Source: Chrysochromulina tobinii (taxonomy: Eukaryota; Haptophyta; Prymnesiales; Chrysochromulinaceae). From it: a stretch of 35,755 bases of DNA. The DNA lies in the NCBI GenBank assembly GCA_001275005.1, contig JWZX01002786.1, positions 1 to 35,755 on the forward strand. Reading direction: 5' to 3'. Positions within the stretch are counted from its first letter, which is position 1. Each line of letters opens with the position of its first letter. The position numbers and the translations under genes are program-made. The notes under the pieces are model-generated. The model was not told where the DNA came from. It saw only the letters and a list, made by a program, of their open reading frames with translations, and did no database searches. Shown here in pieces: positions 17,301 through 25,755 of this stretch.

Positions 17301-19972
17301 AGTGCCTCCATGCCTGCAAAATCGCGCATGACCACCCGTCGCACTCGGCTGCCTTTGGCGGCTGCCGGGAGCGCCCCACCGTGCGCCGTCGCCGCCGCCG
17401 CCGCCGCCGCCGCCTCGTCCGCGTCGCCGCCGCCCGTCTCAGCGCCGTCGGCGCTGTTGACGTAAAGGTACGGCCCCTTCTCCGCGGCGGGGGCGAGGCA
17501 GTACAGATGGGGTACACGTACGGCGAGTAGGCCCTGGTGCTCGGGTTCGACGGGGACCGTGTTGTGCAGGCGCACCTCGCCCTCTGGAGTGCAGAATAGG
17601 GTCGTCACCTCGAGCGGCGCGACGGGCGCCGGCGGCCCGCTCGGCGGTAAGGTCGAGCCGAGGGAAGCTGCGCTAAGGGCGGCGGCATTGGCGGCGGCGT
17701 GTGCGGCACTCGGACGTGTCTCGACCCCAATGAGCTTCGGATCCGAGGCCTCCCAGTACATGGCACTCGGCACCCGCGCAGTGGGCCCAAAGTCATGTGT
17801 GACGAGTACGTCCGCCTCGACAAGCTGGAGGAAGAGGCGTGGGTCGTTCGCCCACGGGGCGGGCGGTGAGCCAGGCTTGGGCTTGTTCACACCACCCGGC
17901 TGCGTCTGCAGGCACGCGGCCACCCGTGTGCCGTCGGAGGAGATTGCGATCTGCGCGACCTTGGCGTTGAGCGCGTCGCCGCCGAGCTTGCGTGCACCGA
18001 GTAGCTGCTTCGGCTCCTTGCGAGAGACGTCCCAAACCTGCATGCGATCAGGGAGGGGGGGCCATCAGCATGCACTCGGCGTGGCTGGGGCCATCAGCGG
18101 CTCCATCTTGCTGGACAGACACCACCACACACCCGCACACACAGACCACACGCACGCACGCACCTTGATGAAGCCCTTGTCGGTGCCGGAGGCAAGGAAG
18201 ACCTGCTTGCGCTTGTCGCTGACCGTGCGCCCCGCCACGTGGATGGCGACCGGCGTTCCCTCCGCATCCGCAAACGGCAAGGTCGCGAGGACGGAGCCTG
18301 AGAAGTTCACACACTCGAGCCGTCCTTGGAGCCCGAGAAAGAGGCCCTCGCTGTAGATGGCCGCGCACGTGCACTTGTGGTCAAAGGCGCCCAGGAGTAC
18401 CGGTGGGCCGGGCGGTGCGGCCGGGTCGGTCGCCGAGTCATCGAACTGGTACACCTCGACGCGCCGGCCTGTCCACGTGAGGATGTACTCTCCGGACACG
18501 TCGCATCCCTTGATGCGGTTGGGTGTGGTCAGCAGCAACCGTGCGCCCTTGGGATGCTCGAGCAGCACCTCCTGTGCACCCTGCTGGGCATACGCCCACT
18601 CGCCCGCGAGCGCACAGCGCAGCACCGTCTCCGGCAGCAGCTGCAGAGCCGCGCTGCCCGCACCGGAGCCGGGTCTCGCCACGGCAGCGGCGGCGAGAAC
18701 GGGCTCCGCATGGGACCAGGCGAGGGACGCGGGCTCGGCCCCGAGGCTCGCTATGGGGAGCGCCTCCCAGCCAGCTTCGGGGTTGCCGCGCCCGCCGCCG
18801 CCCGTGTGCCGCCAGACGGCCAGCCGCCCGTCGCGCGTACCCGCGGCGAGGAGGCGGCGTGACGTGTGGTACGCGAGGCTCGACAGCTTGTCATTCACAC
18901 CCGCCATCCCAGGCACGTCGGAGAGCGACAGTGCAAAGTTGTCTTCATCGTCGAGGAGGTCGTTGACGCGCACGACCGCGTCGGCCGATACGATCGCGAG
19001 CTGCCCCACGCCGCACCAAGCCGCCGCCTGGAAGCCTTCCCGACCGACCGACAGCTTCGACTTGACCAGAGGGGTCGGCTTATTGTCTGTGAGCTTAAAC
19101 GTGCACAGCATGGCGCTCATCGTGACGACCACGAGGGTGTCGCGCTCGGGCAGGTAGAGCATCGCGCCCACGGCGCCGCCGAGCGTTGGGATCGCCTCCG
19201 ACGCGCGCCCGAGGTCGTCGCCGAGCAGGATCACGCCGGTCTCACCTCCGTAGTAAAAGGGCGGTATATCGGCGGCAGCGAACGAGGAGGTGACGAGCTT
19301 CTTCTTCTGCTCCGCGGTGCGGAAGACTGCGTGGGTGAGCGCGCCGGCCGAGGGCTTCTTGTACGGGCAGATCGAGTTGAACCGCCCCTTGGGGTCCACC
19401 TTGTACACGCACAGCACCGCCGCGTCCTGAGGGCGCGTCGGCACGCCTGGTCGGCAGTCAGCTGCGATGAGGCGCGAGCCCTCGGGTGAGAAGTAGACGA
19501 AGGAGATCGGGTGGCCTGCGTGCTGCTCGTCGTCGCACCGCTCCATCCGGTCCTTCTCCGACCACACCATCACCACGCCGTCCTGCCAGCCCACGGCCAG
19601 CAGCACGTTGCCGCCCTGCACCTGGGTACTCGTCCACGACAGGCACGTGGGCACGGCCTCACCGCCTTCGCGGCCCGCGCGGTTGCGCGTGACCTCCTCG
19701 TGCACACTGCCATCCTCGTTGAGCACGAGCACCGTGCCGCCCTCGAGCGCCACCGCGAGCAGCGCCGTCTCCTTGCACGGGCACCACGACGAGAGCAGCA
19801 CCCGCTTGCCGCGCGGCAACCCGTCGACGGCTGTCGGCGCGAAGAGCAGCGACGTCCTGAGGGTGAGAGACACGGGCGTGGTGAGCCGACCACGCTCCAG
19901 CTCGCAACGTGGGACGCTCGGCGCGCGCGCGCGTGGGCAGAGCGAGCAGGAGCAGCGGCCGAGGGCTTACAT
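14325..19972 (-). CDS. IFT140: Intraflagellar transport protein IFT140 (IFT-A complex), 9 exons
   Basis: Exons: 19972-19971 (only AT of the ATG), 19856-18164, 18037-17282, 17064-16825, 16739-16479, 16399-15620, 15374-15042, 14963-14778, 14633-14325. The product is 1519 residues, close to the family length of about 1450. The N-terminal 600-700 residues are WD40-like ([34 protein letters not shown]). The remainder is TPR-like helical repeats with IFT140 signatures: [85 protein letters not shown], and an acidic end ([12 protein letters not shown]). IFT140 belongs to the IFT-A complex, which drives retrograde transport in cilia, so the organism is flagellate. All joins checked are in frame. Most introns are short (78-245 bp) and carry exon-flank copies. 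Confidence 0.9.
14634..14777 (-). repeat. IFT140 last intron, in frame, with copy of upstream exon end
   Basis: The exon end GAGCCCGAGGAGACG (to 14778) recurs inside the intron as GAGCCCGTGGAGACG (to 14673), followed by GCATGCTGAGTACC and an acceptor GCATGCAG. The intron and the next exon both start GTGCGC. It also contains six GGATCGCATGC-like words. At 144 bp with no stop it would read through as 48 codons if retained. Confidence 0.85.
14964..15041 (-). repeat. IFT140 intron equal to one 78-bp duplication unit
   Basis: The last 22 bases of the upstream exon (15063-15042) are repeated without mismatch as the last 22 bases of the intron (14985-14964). The copy spacing, 78 bp, equals the intron length exactly, so the 3' splice site is a copy of the exon end TCGTGTGCTCAG. 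The linker is four CTGATTGCC / CTAATTGC words. Confidence 0.95.
15375..15619 (-). repeat. IFT140 intron with three copies of the 3' splice site and exon start (77-bp period)
   Basis: GGCGCCGAGACCGAAGAGC, the start of the next exon (15374), recurs from 15451 and 15528 with few changes, each preceded by a TAG acceptor (CTCATAG or GAATAG). The spacing is exactly 77 bp twice. The linker is CTGATTGCCACTGATTGCC. The 5' part of the intron is a separate GGATGGCC(C/A)CT repeat. Confidence 0.93.
16400..16478 (-). repeat. IFT140 intron equal to one 79-bp duplication unit
   Basis: The intron begins GTGCCCCGGATGCTCTTCG and the next exon begins GTGCCCCGAATGCTCTTCG; similarity runs about 27 bases and the offset (79 bp) equals the intron length. 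The 5' splice site is thus a copy of the downstream exon start at a GAG/GTG junction. Confidence 0.95.
16740..16824 (-). repeat. IFT140 intron made of GAGTGCATGCTGATTGCC repeats
   Basis: The 85-bp intron consists of a short 5' part and about three copies of CCCGAGTGCATGCTGA-TGCCCCC, the last truncated into the acceptor GAGTGCATGCAG. The exon start GTGTGCGCC only loosely resembles the intron start GTGCGCCCC, so exon duplication is not clear here. Confidence 0.85.
17065..17281 (-). repeat. IFT140 intron with 80-bp block duplication and GCATGCTGATT array
   Basis: A block of about 48 bp (plus-strand starts 17134 and 17214) is duplicated at an 80-bp spacing with few changes. Between the copies lies an array of AATCAGCATGC units (GCATGCTGATT on the sense strand). 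The 3' end has two tandem copies of GGCGTTTCGTCATTC before the acceptor. No exon copy is evident. Confidence 0.88.
18038..18163 (-). repeat. IFT140 intron with GT-rich start and GCATGC words
   Basis: The 126-bp intron starts with a GTGCGTGCGTGC run, continues as a TGTGTGCGGGTGTGTGG tract, and ends GCATGCTGATGGCC ... CTGATCGCATGCAG. No exon copy is seen; it shares the linker words with the other introns. Confidence 0.75.
19857..19970 (-). other. 5' intron apparently splitting the IFT140 start codon
   Basis: The IFT140 frame has no ATG before its first conserved residues. A donor GTAAGC directly follows CCCAT (19971) and a pyrimidine-rich acceptor CTCTCACCCTCAG ends at 19857. Joining gives CCC AT/G ACG, an ATG in the correct frame, starting MTSLLFAP. 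If the intron is retained the sequence reads ATG TAA. The intron has none of the exon-copy features. Confidence 0.6.
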
Positions 19973-20183
19973 GGGCGTTAGTTCTGGAGTTCTGGTGATC
20001 GGTGCGTCGTACCGGCCACATGCCAAAGAGTTTACCAGGTACATGTACAGAATCATCCTAAGTCTCCTATACATGTAATCCTGGGCACCCGAAAAAGGCG
20101 AGCGGTGCAGACTCTCTTACCATGGTTACTATTGTATTACTGTAGCAAACAAGTTCTCGGACATAGGGTGTCGAGGGACCGAG

Positions 20184-20966
20184 ATGCCGTCGCTGCTCTT
20201 GCTCCAGTCCGTCGCGCTCGCCCTTTCTCTAGGTCCGACGGCGCGTCCGGCATTGCTGCCTCGTCGCTGCCCTGCCCCGATCGCACAGGCCGTCTCGACT
20301 TCTTTGAGCACCGTCGACGCCGCCAAGATCTTTGGCCGCCTCGCTGAGAAGACGCTCTACCTCGATGCGACGGTGGGTGCGTGCTGCCACTCCGCATGCT
20401 CGGATTGCGAGTGGCGCACGCCGGGCGGCGGCTACCGATGGGACGTCATGAAGGCCCAGGTGGCCAAGTGGCTACCGTGCTACCTCACGCGCGACTTTGC
20501 TGACGAACGTGCGCTTGCTTTTTTGATATGTAGATTCTGCCCGAGTGCGCATGCTCCATCATGCTGACGACCTCGCGTGCCCGACCCGTTCGGATCTCGG
20601 AGCGCAGGCGGCTCACACACACCCGCCTGGGCCTCAGCGCTCTTCCCCGGCGCCGCCGCCACTGTGAGCCGCGCCGACTTTGACACGCGGCTGAGCGCCA
20701 TGCCGTACAGCGGCGCAATGGGGCCCAAAGGGACTGTGAAAGAGGCGGAGCTTCCGGCGCAGGCGCTGGACGCGATCTGGGCCTTCCTATGCGATGGCGA
20801 TGCTCAGTGCGCCGAGCTCTCCGCGTCCGCCATGCTCCAGCGGCTGCAGTCGATGTCTCTCCTCGAAGGGATTGAGCGCGCCGGTGCCATTGGCCAAGGG
20901 CCCGATTCGATCGTGTGGAACGAGTTTGCTAAGGGGTTGGGCGCGGCGCCGTTTGAGCGCTTCTGA
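20184..20966 (+). CDS. Small Cys-motif protein with N-terminal leader, 2 exons (20184-20508, 20608-20966)
   Basis: The spliced product is 227 residues. Residues 1-20 look like a signal peptide (MPSLLLLQSVALALSLG) followed by an Arg/Pro-rich stretch, as in bipartite plastid leaders of red-lineage algae, so plastid import is possible. The conserved-looking part begins at about 60: LYLDATVGACCHSACSDCEW with four cysteines in a metal-binding-like arrangement, then WLPCYLTRDFADERGSHTPA across the splice join, and a helical C-terminus ending APFERF. The donor (GAAC/GTGCGC) and acceptor (GGAGCGCAG/GCGG) were chosen because they restore the frame through HTPAWASALFP; the 99-bp intron contains GCATGC but no clear exon copy. 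I do not recognise the family with certainty. It is divergent from IFT140, about 210 bp apart. Confidence 0.65.
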
Positions 20967-21694
20967 GCGGCCGCGGCCGTCGGGTTGTCGCTGCTCGGGC
21001 GGGGCTCGCGTCGGTATGGTCCCTCAGTCGCGAGTCAGCGGACCGAAACCACTCTCATTGCGCTGTATGAGTGCCGCACGTTCTTTGGACCTTGCTCCTT
21101 CGACATTCGTCATTGGCTCTTGCGGGCCGGGGACGACGACACGACTCACCCCACGAGCACACAGAGTCGAAAGACGAATAGGAGGGGCCGAGGTGCGCGC
21201 TGCATGTGGCTATAGCCCTATGGTACGGCCGGCTTAATCGATAATCCGGTTAAGAACCTATTTTTTAACGACCGGTCGCGCGCATCTTTGACAGACTGCA
21301 GTCCTATAGGTTCGTCGTTTTTGTTGAGATGCGACTTGAGATGGGACACAGTTTGATCCCGGCTCTACACGTACCCCTTACACATCTCCGAGCCGAGCAC
21401 GCCCGAGGTTCATGCGGCATGTCCGCGGCTCGTGCATCTCAGAGCGGTCCTCAGCAAACCCACTCAGCATGGGTGTATGCCTGCCTCGCGCCGTCGCCTT
21501 GCCGGTCGACTTCCCGGTCGCTCCAATCCGACGGCGGGCGGGCGCCACGGGCCCAGCATGGCGCCTTCCGGCCACGAGGCCATACATGCCAAGCCTCGCC
21601 GACCTACATGCGCGACGTCGCTCCACGCCATCGGAGCTCTTCTCATCAAAGCAGTGCGTCCAGTTAGGGTCGCGGCGCTCGCTCGTGCATCGAT
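20967..21694. other. Convergent intergenic region
   Basis: Tail-to-tail region between the Cys-motif gene (+) and the Gly/Tyr-rich coiled-coil gene (-). A lower-GC stretch (21225-21330) may hold 3' processing signals. Overlapping frames of about 110-147 codons on both strands are uninterpretable and not called. Confidence 0.45.
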
Positions 21695-22309
21695 TTAGTT
21701 GCGCTGCAGCGAGCGGATCTCGTCCTCCTGCCGGCGCAGCTGCTCCTTGAGCCGCGAGACATCGTCACCTCCGGAATCACTGCCCGACTGCTGCGACTTG
21801 AGGCCCTCGATCTTGGCGTTCTGCTCGGCGAGCGCGCGCTGCAGCATGGCAATCTCGGCCTGGTCGCGGCCGAGCTCCTGCTGTGTGCGCAGCTGCTGCT
21901 GCAGGTACGCCTGCCGCTGGTTCTCGCGGATCAGCGTCTCCGCCAGCGACAAGCCCAGGTATGCGCCAGGAGAGATGCCGAAGCCGCCGCCGTAGCCGTA
22001 GCCGCCGTAGCCGTAGCCACCGCCGTAGACGACCGCGGGCGCCGGCGAGACGTACACGTTGGTCGTGCGCGACACAGGCGCGCGCGCGGGCGCCGCGCGC
22101 GACACAGGCGCGCGGCCACCAACGCGGCCGCCTGACCGGCCAGCGGCGAAAGCCTCATCGACGGGGGCCATCGTGAGCAGCGCAGCGAGCATGGCCGCGC
22201 CAAACGCCTTGGCAGCCTGCGGTGTCGTAGAGAGCGCCTGCGGCTGGCGCGGAGCTGGGAGCGGCGCCTGGAAGGCGAGCAGACCGACAGCGAAGGAGGC
22301 GATCGCCAT
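21695..22309 (-). CDS. Plastid-targeted Gly/Tyr-rich coiled-coil protein (thylakoid-type leader)
   Basis: 204 residues from ATG 22309. The N-terminus MAIASFAVGLLAFQAPLPAP is a hydrophobic signal followed by a Phe-containing AFQAP site like the ASAFAP motif of red-lineage plastid precursors. A second hydrophobic segment ending DEAFAAG resembles a thylakoid transfer signal. The mature part starts RSGGRVGGRAPVSR, passes through a Gly/Tyr-rich stretch (YGGGYGYGGYGYGGGFG), then a coiled coil to the end (QAYLQQQLRTQQELGRDQ, RLKEQLRRQEDEIRSLQRN). The GGRVGG plus Gly/Tyr-rich arrangement recalls the region before the DUF1517 domain in plant proteins, and the divergent neighbour encodes DUF1517. The frame upstream of the ATG is open but reads as leader. 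Confidence 0.75.
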   Translation of the reverse strand: MAIASFAVGLLAFQAPLPAPRQPQALSTTPQAAKAFGAAMLAALLTMAPVDEAFAAGRSGGRVGGRAPVSRAAPARAPVSRTTNVYVSPAPAVVYGGGYGYGGYGYGGGFGISPGAYLGLSLAETLIRENQRQAYLQQQLRTQQELGRDQAEIAMLQRALAEQNAKIEGLKSQQSGSDSGGDDVSRLKEQLRRQEDEIRSLQRN

Positions 22310-22484
22310 GTTAAGTGTCGCGGATTCTCGATGACCACGAGTTGACGACGCGATTAACTCTTGCGCGACATCGAGTTCGTCAAAAAGTGACGCATCTTCG
22401 TGACGGGCAAGCTCGATCCACAAGTTGCATCGAACTTGCGGCTTCGATCATCTCGCGTTGCGAGATCCCGACGCGCCGATAATA
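22310..22484. promoter_or_regulatory. Bidirectional promoter between two plastid-protein genes
   Basis: 175 bp separate the two divergent ATGs. No TATA box or shared motif of this window was recognised; co-expression is inferred from the arrangement only. Confidence 0.4.
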
Positions 22485-23174
22485 ATGGACACACTTTGGT
22501 GCGCCGTGTTTGGCGCTCTGCTCGCGCCCGCGCCGCGGTACGCGCCCGCCCGCATGCAGTTCGGCAACTTCAAGAACCCGTTCGCATCCAAGAATGATGG
22601 CGCGACCACCATCGCTCTCACGATTGGGTTCAACGTTGCAGACCGTGGACAGCGGTCCGTGCTCGGCCAGCTGGATGCGATCGCCGCCGACGCGGACACA
22701 TCGACCAGCGAGGGCATTGCCCGGCTGTGCGGCGACACGTCACTTGCACTCCTCCGGCGCCGCAGCGAGTGGGTCTCGTGCAGTGGCACCGTCGCGCACA
22801 GGGGCACCGACGACGACGCTCTGCTCTTCTTTGACAGGCTCGTAATCCAGGAGGCGGCCAAGTTTGACGATCGCGATAGCAGCACCACCATCGACGCGGC
22901 GCTCTCTGCAGCGGGCCTTGGCGCGCGCAGCGCACCGCCGACGCTCGCCGTCGTCTGTGTGATCGGTTGCGTGATGGGCGATCGCGAGGCGCAGCTCGGC
23001 GGCACCTCGTTCTCGGGCGATGCGGCCAGGCTGCAGACGGCGCTGCAGGAACTCGCCGCGGCGGCCGAGGGCGAGGTGTTCGCCTTCGAGCTGCTCTGGG
23101 TGCCCGGCGGCGACGACGAGACGCTCGACGCGGATGCGGTCATGATCGACTGGCCAGAGCTCATGCCGTGTTGA
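22485..23174 (+). CDS. DUF1517-domain protein, probably plastid
   Basis: 229 residues from ATG 22485 (MDTLWCAVFGALLAPAPRYA), a leader with a hydrophobic core. The body matches the DUF1517 pattern of cyanobacterial and plastid thylakoid proteins: ALTIGFNVADRGQRSVLGQL, DTSTSEGIARLCGDTSLALL, RRRSEWVSCSG, a central acidic segment, APPTLAVVCVIGCVMGD, and FAFELLWVPGGDDETLDADA near the end. The molecular function of the family is not established. Usual homologs carry a Gly-rich segment and a membrane span before the domain; here these are missing and similar features are on the divergent neighbouring gene. No intron is needed. Confidence 0.75.
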   Translation: MDTLWCAVFGALLAPAPRYAPARMQFGNFKNPFASKNDGATTIALTIGFNVADRGQRSVLGQLDAIAADADTSTSEGIARLCGDTSLALLRRRSEWVSCSGTVAHRGTDDDALLFFDRLVIQEAAKFDDRDSSTTIDAALSAAGLGARSAPPTLAVVCVIGCVMGDREAQLGGTSFSGDAARLQTALQELAAAAEGEVFAFELLWVPGGDDETLDADAVMIDWPELMPC

Positions 23175-23595
23175 GAGATAAGAAAAGGGCTTCTCGCGGG
23201 GCGCACCGTGGGTCCGTGGCGCGCCGCCCACCGGAGCGGAGCGTGTCCGTGGAAGCGTCTGCCCGCGCCCCGCCGCCGTATTGACAATATAGTGGCCGAT
23301 CATAAGATCTGTTAGATCGATGCAGCTTTGCGCGCTCTATAAAGAGCGACTCTACGTACTAAAATATACACCAAGGACGACACGCGACCGGGCGCCGCAG
23401 TGTCAGTGGCACGGCTGGGGAGTGGGGACTGGGGAGTACGGACTAGGGTACACGCCGAAGCGGTGCTGGCGGTCGGATCCAGACGTCTACACACTACAGC
23501 TGAGCAAGAGATCCAGCCTTGAGGCCCGACGCACAATGCGCACAGCGCTGGCCAGGGCCTAGTGAAGGGCCCAAGGGGGCGACGTTCGTTTCTGG
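23175..23595. other. Convergent intergenic region
   Basis: Tail-to-tail region between the DUF1517 gene (+) and SPRY gene (-). It has a small hairpin CGCTCTATAAAGAGCG near 23335 and lower-GC sequence at 23280-23380. No gene is supported. Confidence 0.5.
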
Positions 23596-24099
23596 TCAAG
23601 CAAGCTTCGCCTCTGGCATCAGCGTCAACGCCTGGCCGATGCACATCAGCTCGACCGCCCCCACCACAGGCCCGGTGATCGTGCCGGCTGGGAAGCCGAC
23701 GTCCATCGCCTTGCCGTTTTTGTAGAAATGGAGCGAGCCCTCGTCACAATTCATTCGAACCCCAATCCGGTCTCCAACCACAAACGCACGCTCAATGGGT
23801 GTCTGCTCAACTCCGTCCAATCCGCCATGGAGTGTGCCCTCATCTGTCCGCAGATACCACGCACCGGCCTTATGGTGACCGCCCTTCTCGACGTCGAGGC
23901 CTTCACGCCCGACGCCCACGTACATCATCCTGTTGGCGTTGGCGTTGGCGGCAGCCGTGAAGACGAGTTCCCATGTGTGTACCCCATGTGTCAGCACCTC
24001 ACCGTGGGCAGCGTGGCGTGGGTAATTTCCACCGCTCGTCTTCCTGAGCGTCAACCCCTCGGTTTCCATCGTCTTTCCCAGCCGCGTCCAGCCAGGCAT
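23596..24099 (-). CDS. Stand-alone SPRY-domain protein
   Basis: 167 residues from ATG 24099 (MPGWTRLGKTMETEGLTLRK). The whole chain is one SPRY/B30.2-like beta-sandwich: GVHTWELVFTAAANANANRM, MYVGVGREGLDVEKGG, AWYLRTDEGTLHGG, VVGDRIGVRMNCDEGSLHFY, KNGKAMDVGFP, VGAVELMCIGQALTLMPEAK. The KNG-containing strand and the VGDRIGVRM strand are the usual markers. SPRY domains bind peptides and occur in ubiquitin ligases and receptors; alone, no specific role can be assigned. There is no signal peptide or extra domain. It lies head to head with the Aha1-like gene. Confidence 0.8.
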   Translation of the reverse strand: MPGWTRLGKTMETEGLTLRKTSGGNYPRHAAHGEVLTHGVHTWELVFTAAANANANRMMYVGVGREGLDVEKGGHHKAGAWYLRTDEGTLHGGLDGVEQTPIERAFVVGDRIGVRMNCDEGSLHFYKNGKAMDVGFPAGTITGPVVGAVELMCIGQALTLMPEAKLA

Positions 24100-24407
24100 C
24101 GCAGCTCCACCGCGGCGAGCGGACGTGCGTGCGTGTGCGAGTAGCCGACTTCGTCGATCGGCGAGTACCCGAGCGCATCTGTCAAGTCAAGTCAAGTCAA
24201 GTCAAGTCAAAAGGTCCCGTTTCACGTCTGTAAGATTGTTCACACCTTCTGATCGTTCACGGCGCAGGGTCCGCCACGCGGCCGCCATGTCAAGATAAGT
24301 GACAACCACCCGGACTGAACTTGACACGTGGCATTGGCTCTCCAGCGTAGGAAAACCTTTGCGAGCGCGTAGTGCGCTCGCCGCTGCTCTCGCGCGGCGC
24401 CGCGCGC
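24100..24407. promoter_or_regulatory. Bidirectional 5' region with (GTCAA)6 repeat
   Basis: Six perfect GTCAA units at 24181-24210 ((TTGAC)6 on the other strand) lie between the SPRY gene (-) and the Aha1-like gene (+). The same pentamer occurs in two other intergenic regions of the window. Confidence 0.5.
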
Positions 24408-25124
24408 ATGTCGTTCATTCAACCCGAGGTGCTCGCGACCTCGACGGCCTCGAGCGCCGCGGCGGCCGCCGCCGCCCAGGAGGAGCTCAAGCGCAAGCCA
24501 ACAGACCACCTCTACTGGGCGAAGACATCGTCCGTGAACGCCGCGCCGCCTCCAAAGCAGCTAACTGACGAGGAGGCGAAGCAGCTGGAGGCATCATCGA
24601 GCGGTGCGGGCGGCTCGGCCTGGAACAAAGGTGGCAACACGTGGGAGGAGAAGAAGATCAACACGTGGGTGCACGAGCTGCTCCAGTCAGAGCTGCTTCC
24701 GGCGATGGCGTACAAGCTGCCGACCGCGAGCACGAAGCTGCCCTCGATGCCCGCGGACGAGCAGGGCTTAGCGCCGGATGGGCTGGCTGTGCGCGTGGTG
24801 AGCGCGGACAAGGTGACGGGCGACTGCACCTACGTCCTCTCGCGCGGCAAGCAGCGTGTCGTCTTTGAGCTCGAGCTTAGGATCAAGCTCGAGGTCGAGG
24901 TGAGGGCAGCCGGTAAGCTGCAGACGATCGTCACAGGGGTGCTGCACGTGCACGAGGTGACCAACGACGATCTGACACAGCCCAAGCTGCCCGACGCCAA
25001 GCTCACATGCGACCAGGGCGCGGAGTGGCAGTCTGCCTTCGAGTATGCCGCCAAGCAGAGTTGGCCATCACTCAAATCGGGGCTCGAGGCGCTCGTGGCA
25101 CGGGCGAAGGAGAAGTGGCGCTGA
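24408..25124 (+). CDS. Aha1 N-domain protein (Hsp90 co-chaperone-like)
   Basis: 238 residues from ATG 24408 (MSFIQPEVLATSTASS). An Ala-rich and Lys-rich N-terminal extension of about 70 residues contains KRKPTDHLYWAKTSS. The Aha1 N-terminal domain follows: SAWNKGGNTWEEKKINTWVH, then alternating strands (KVTGDCTYVLSRGKQRVVFE, LRIKLEVEVRAAG, TGVLHVHEVTNDDL) and a C-terminal amphipathic helix (SLKSGLEALVARAKEKWR). In Aha1 this domain binds Hsp90 and stimulates its ATPase. The C-terminal SRPBCC domain of full-length Aha1 is absent, so the gene resembles yeast Hch1 in content. The frame upstream of this ATG begins only at non-ATG codons. Confidence 0.8.
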   Translation: MSFIQPEVLATSTASSAAAAAAAQEELKRKPTDHLYWAKTSSVNAAPPPKQLTDEEAKQLEASSSGAGGSAWNKGGNTWEEKKINTWVHELLQSELLPAMAYKLPTASTKLPSMPADEQGLAPDGLAVRVVSADKVTGDCTYVLSRGKQRVVFELELRIKLEVEVRAAGKLQTIVTGVLHVHEVTNDDLTQPKLPDAKLTCDQGAEWQSAFEYAAKQSWPSLKSGLEALVARAKEKWR

Positions 25125-25755
25125 GAGGCGGCGCGCGGCGCGTGGGCCGCGGGCGCACGGGTGGGTGGACGGATGCAGCCGACCTCAAGCTGTGGCAGGT
25201 AGCGGCTGAGGCCGAGTGGCAGCAGCGGCGGCAATAGCGGCGGAGATAGAGCGGCGCACAGCGGCGGGCGGTGGAGGCTAGTAGAGAGTGAGTGCCGCGG
25301 GCGAAGCGGCAGGCAAGGCCTCGCCGGCTGGAGAGGTGGCAGCCATCCGTAGGAACAACAGTAGCAGAGCGCCAGAGCCGACGAGTGTAGCGGATGGCGG
25401 ATTCGCTGCGTTCGCACACGCGTATCCCCGATTATGCAGGCAGCGCCACATGGCGGCCGCCGAGGCGCGTTCGCGAGGGTGTTTGTGCAGCGTAGTTGTG
25501 AATGCACTGGAGTACAAACTAAATGAGAAAACGCGACGGATAACAGCGAAACGCCGAGACTCCTGGCGGCCGCATTTTGGATTTTCGAGTCAGTGTATAA
25601 GTCAAGTCACTTCATGAACAACAGACAACCTAACAGGAAGATTATCGAATGTGGACTTGACTTGACTTGCAAGTTCAAGTTGAACTTGACTTGCAATTTG
25701 GAGGCGCCGTCTCGGCAAAACTTACCTGTCGTGTCATGGGCGCCAGAGTGGTGCG
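25125..25755. promoter_or_regulatory. 5' region of the ankyrin gene with TTGAC repeats and a palindrome
   Basis: GTCAAGTCA at 25601-25609 and a TTGACTTGACTTG run from 25656 are followed by the near-palindrome AAGTTCAAGTTGAACTT at 25671-25687 and another TTGACTTG, ending about 60 bp before the ATG. The rest (25125-25590) is GC-rich sequence with no supportable gene. Confidence 0.5.

Noticed and set aside
20509..20545. A 25-bp intron (20509-20533) in the Cys-motif gene
   Set aside because: The join leaves the conserved frame; the 99-bp alternative restores a continuous protein.
23330..23350. TATAAA as a promoter
   Set aside because: It sits between two convergent genes with no downstream gene in either direction.
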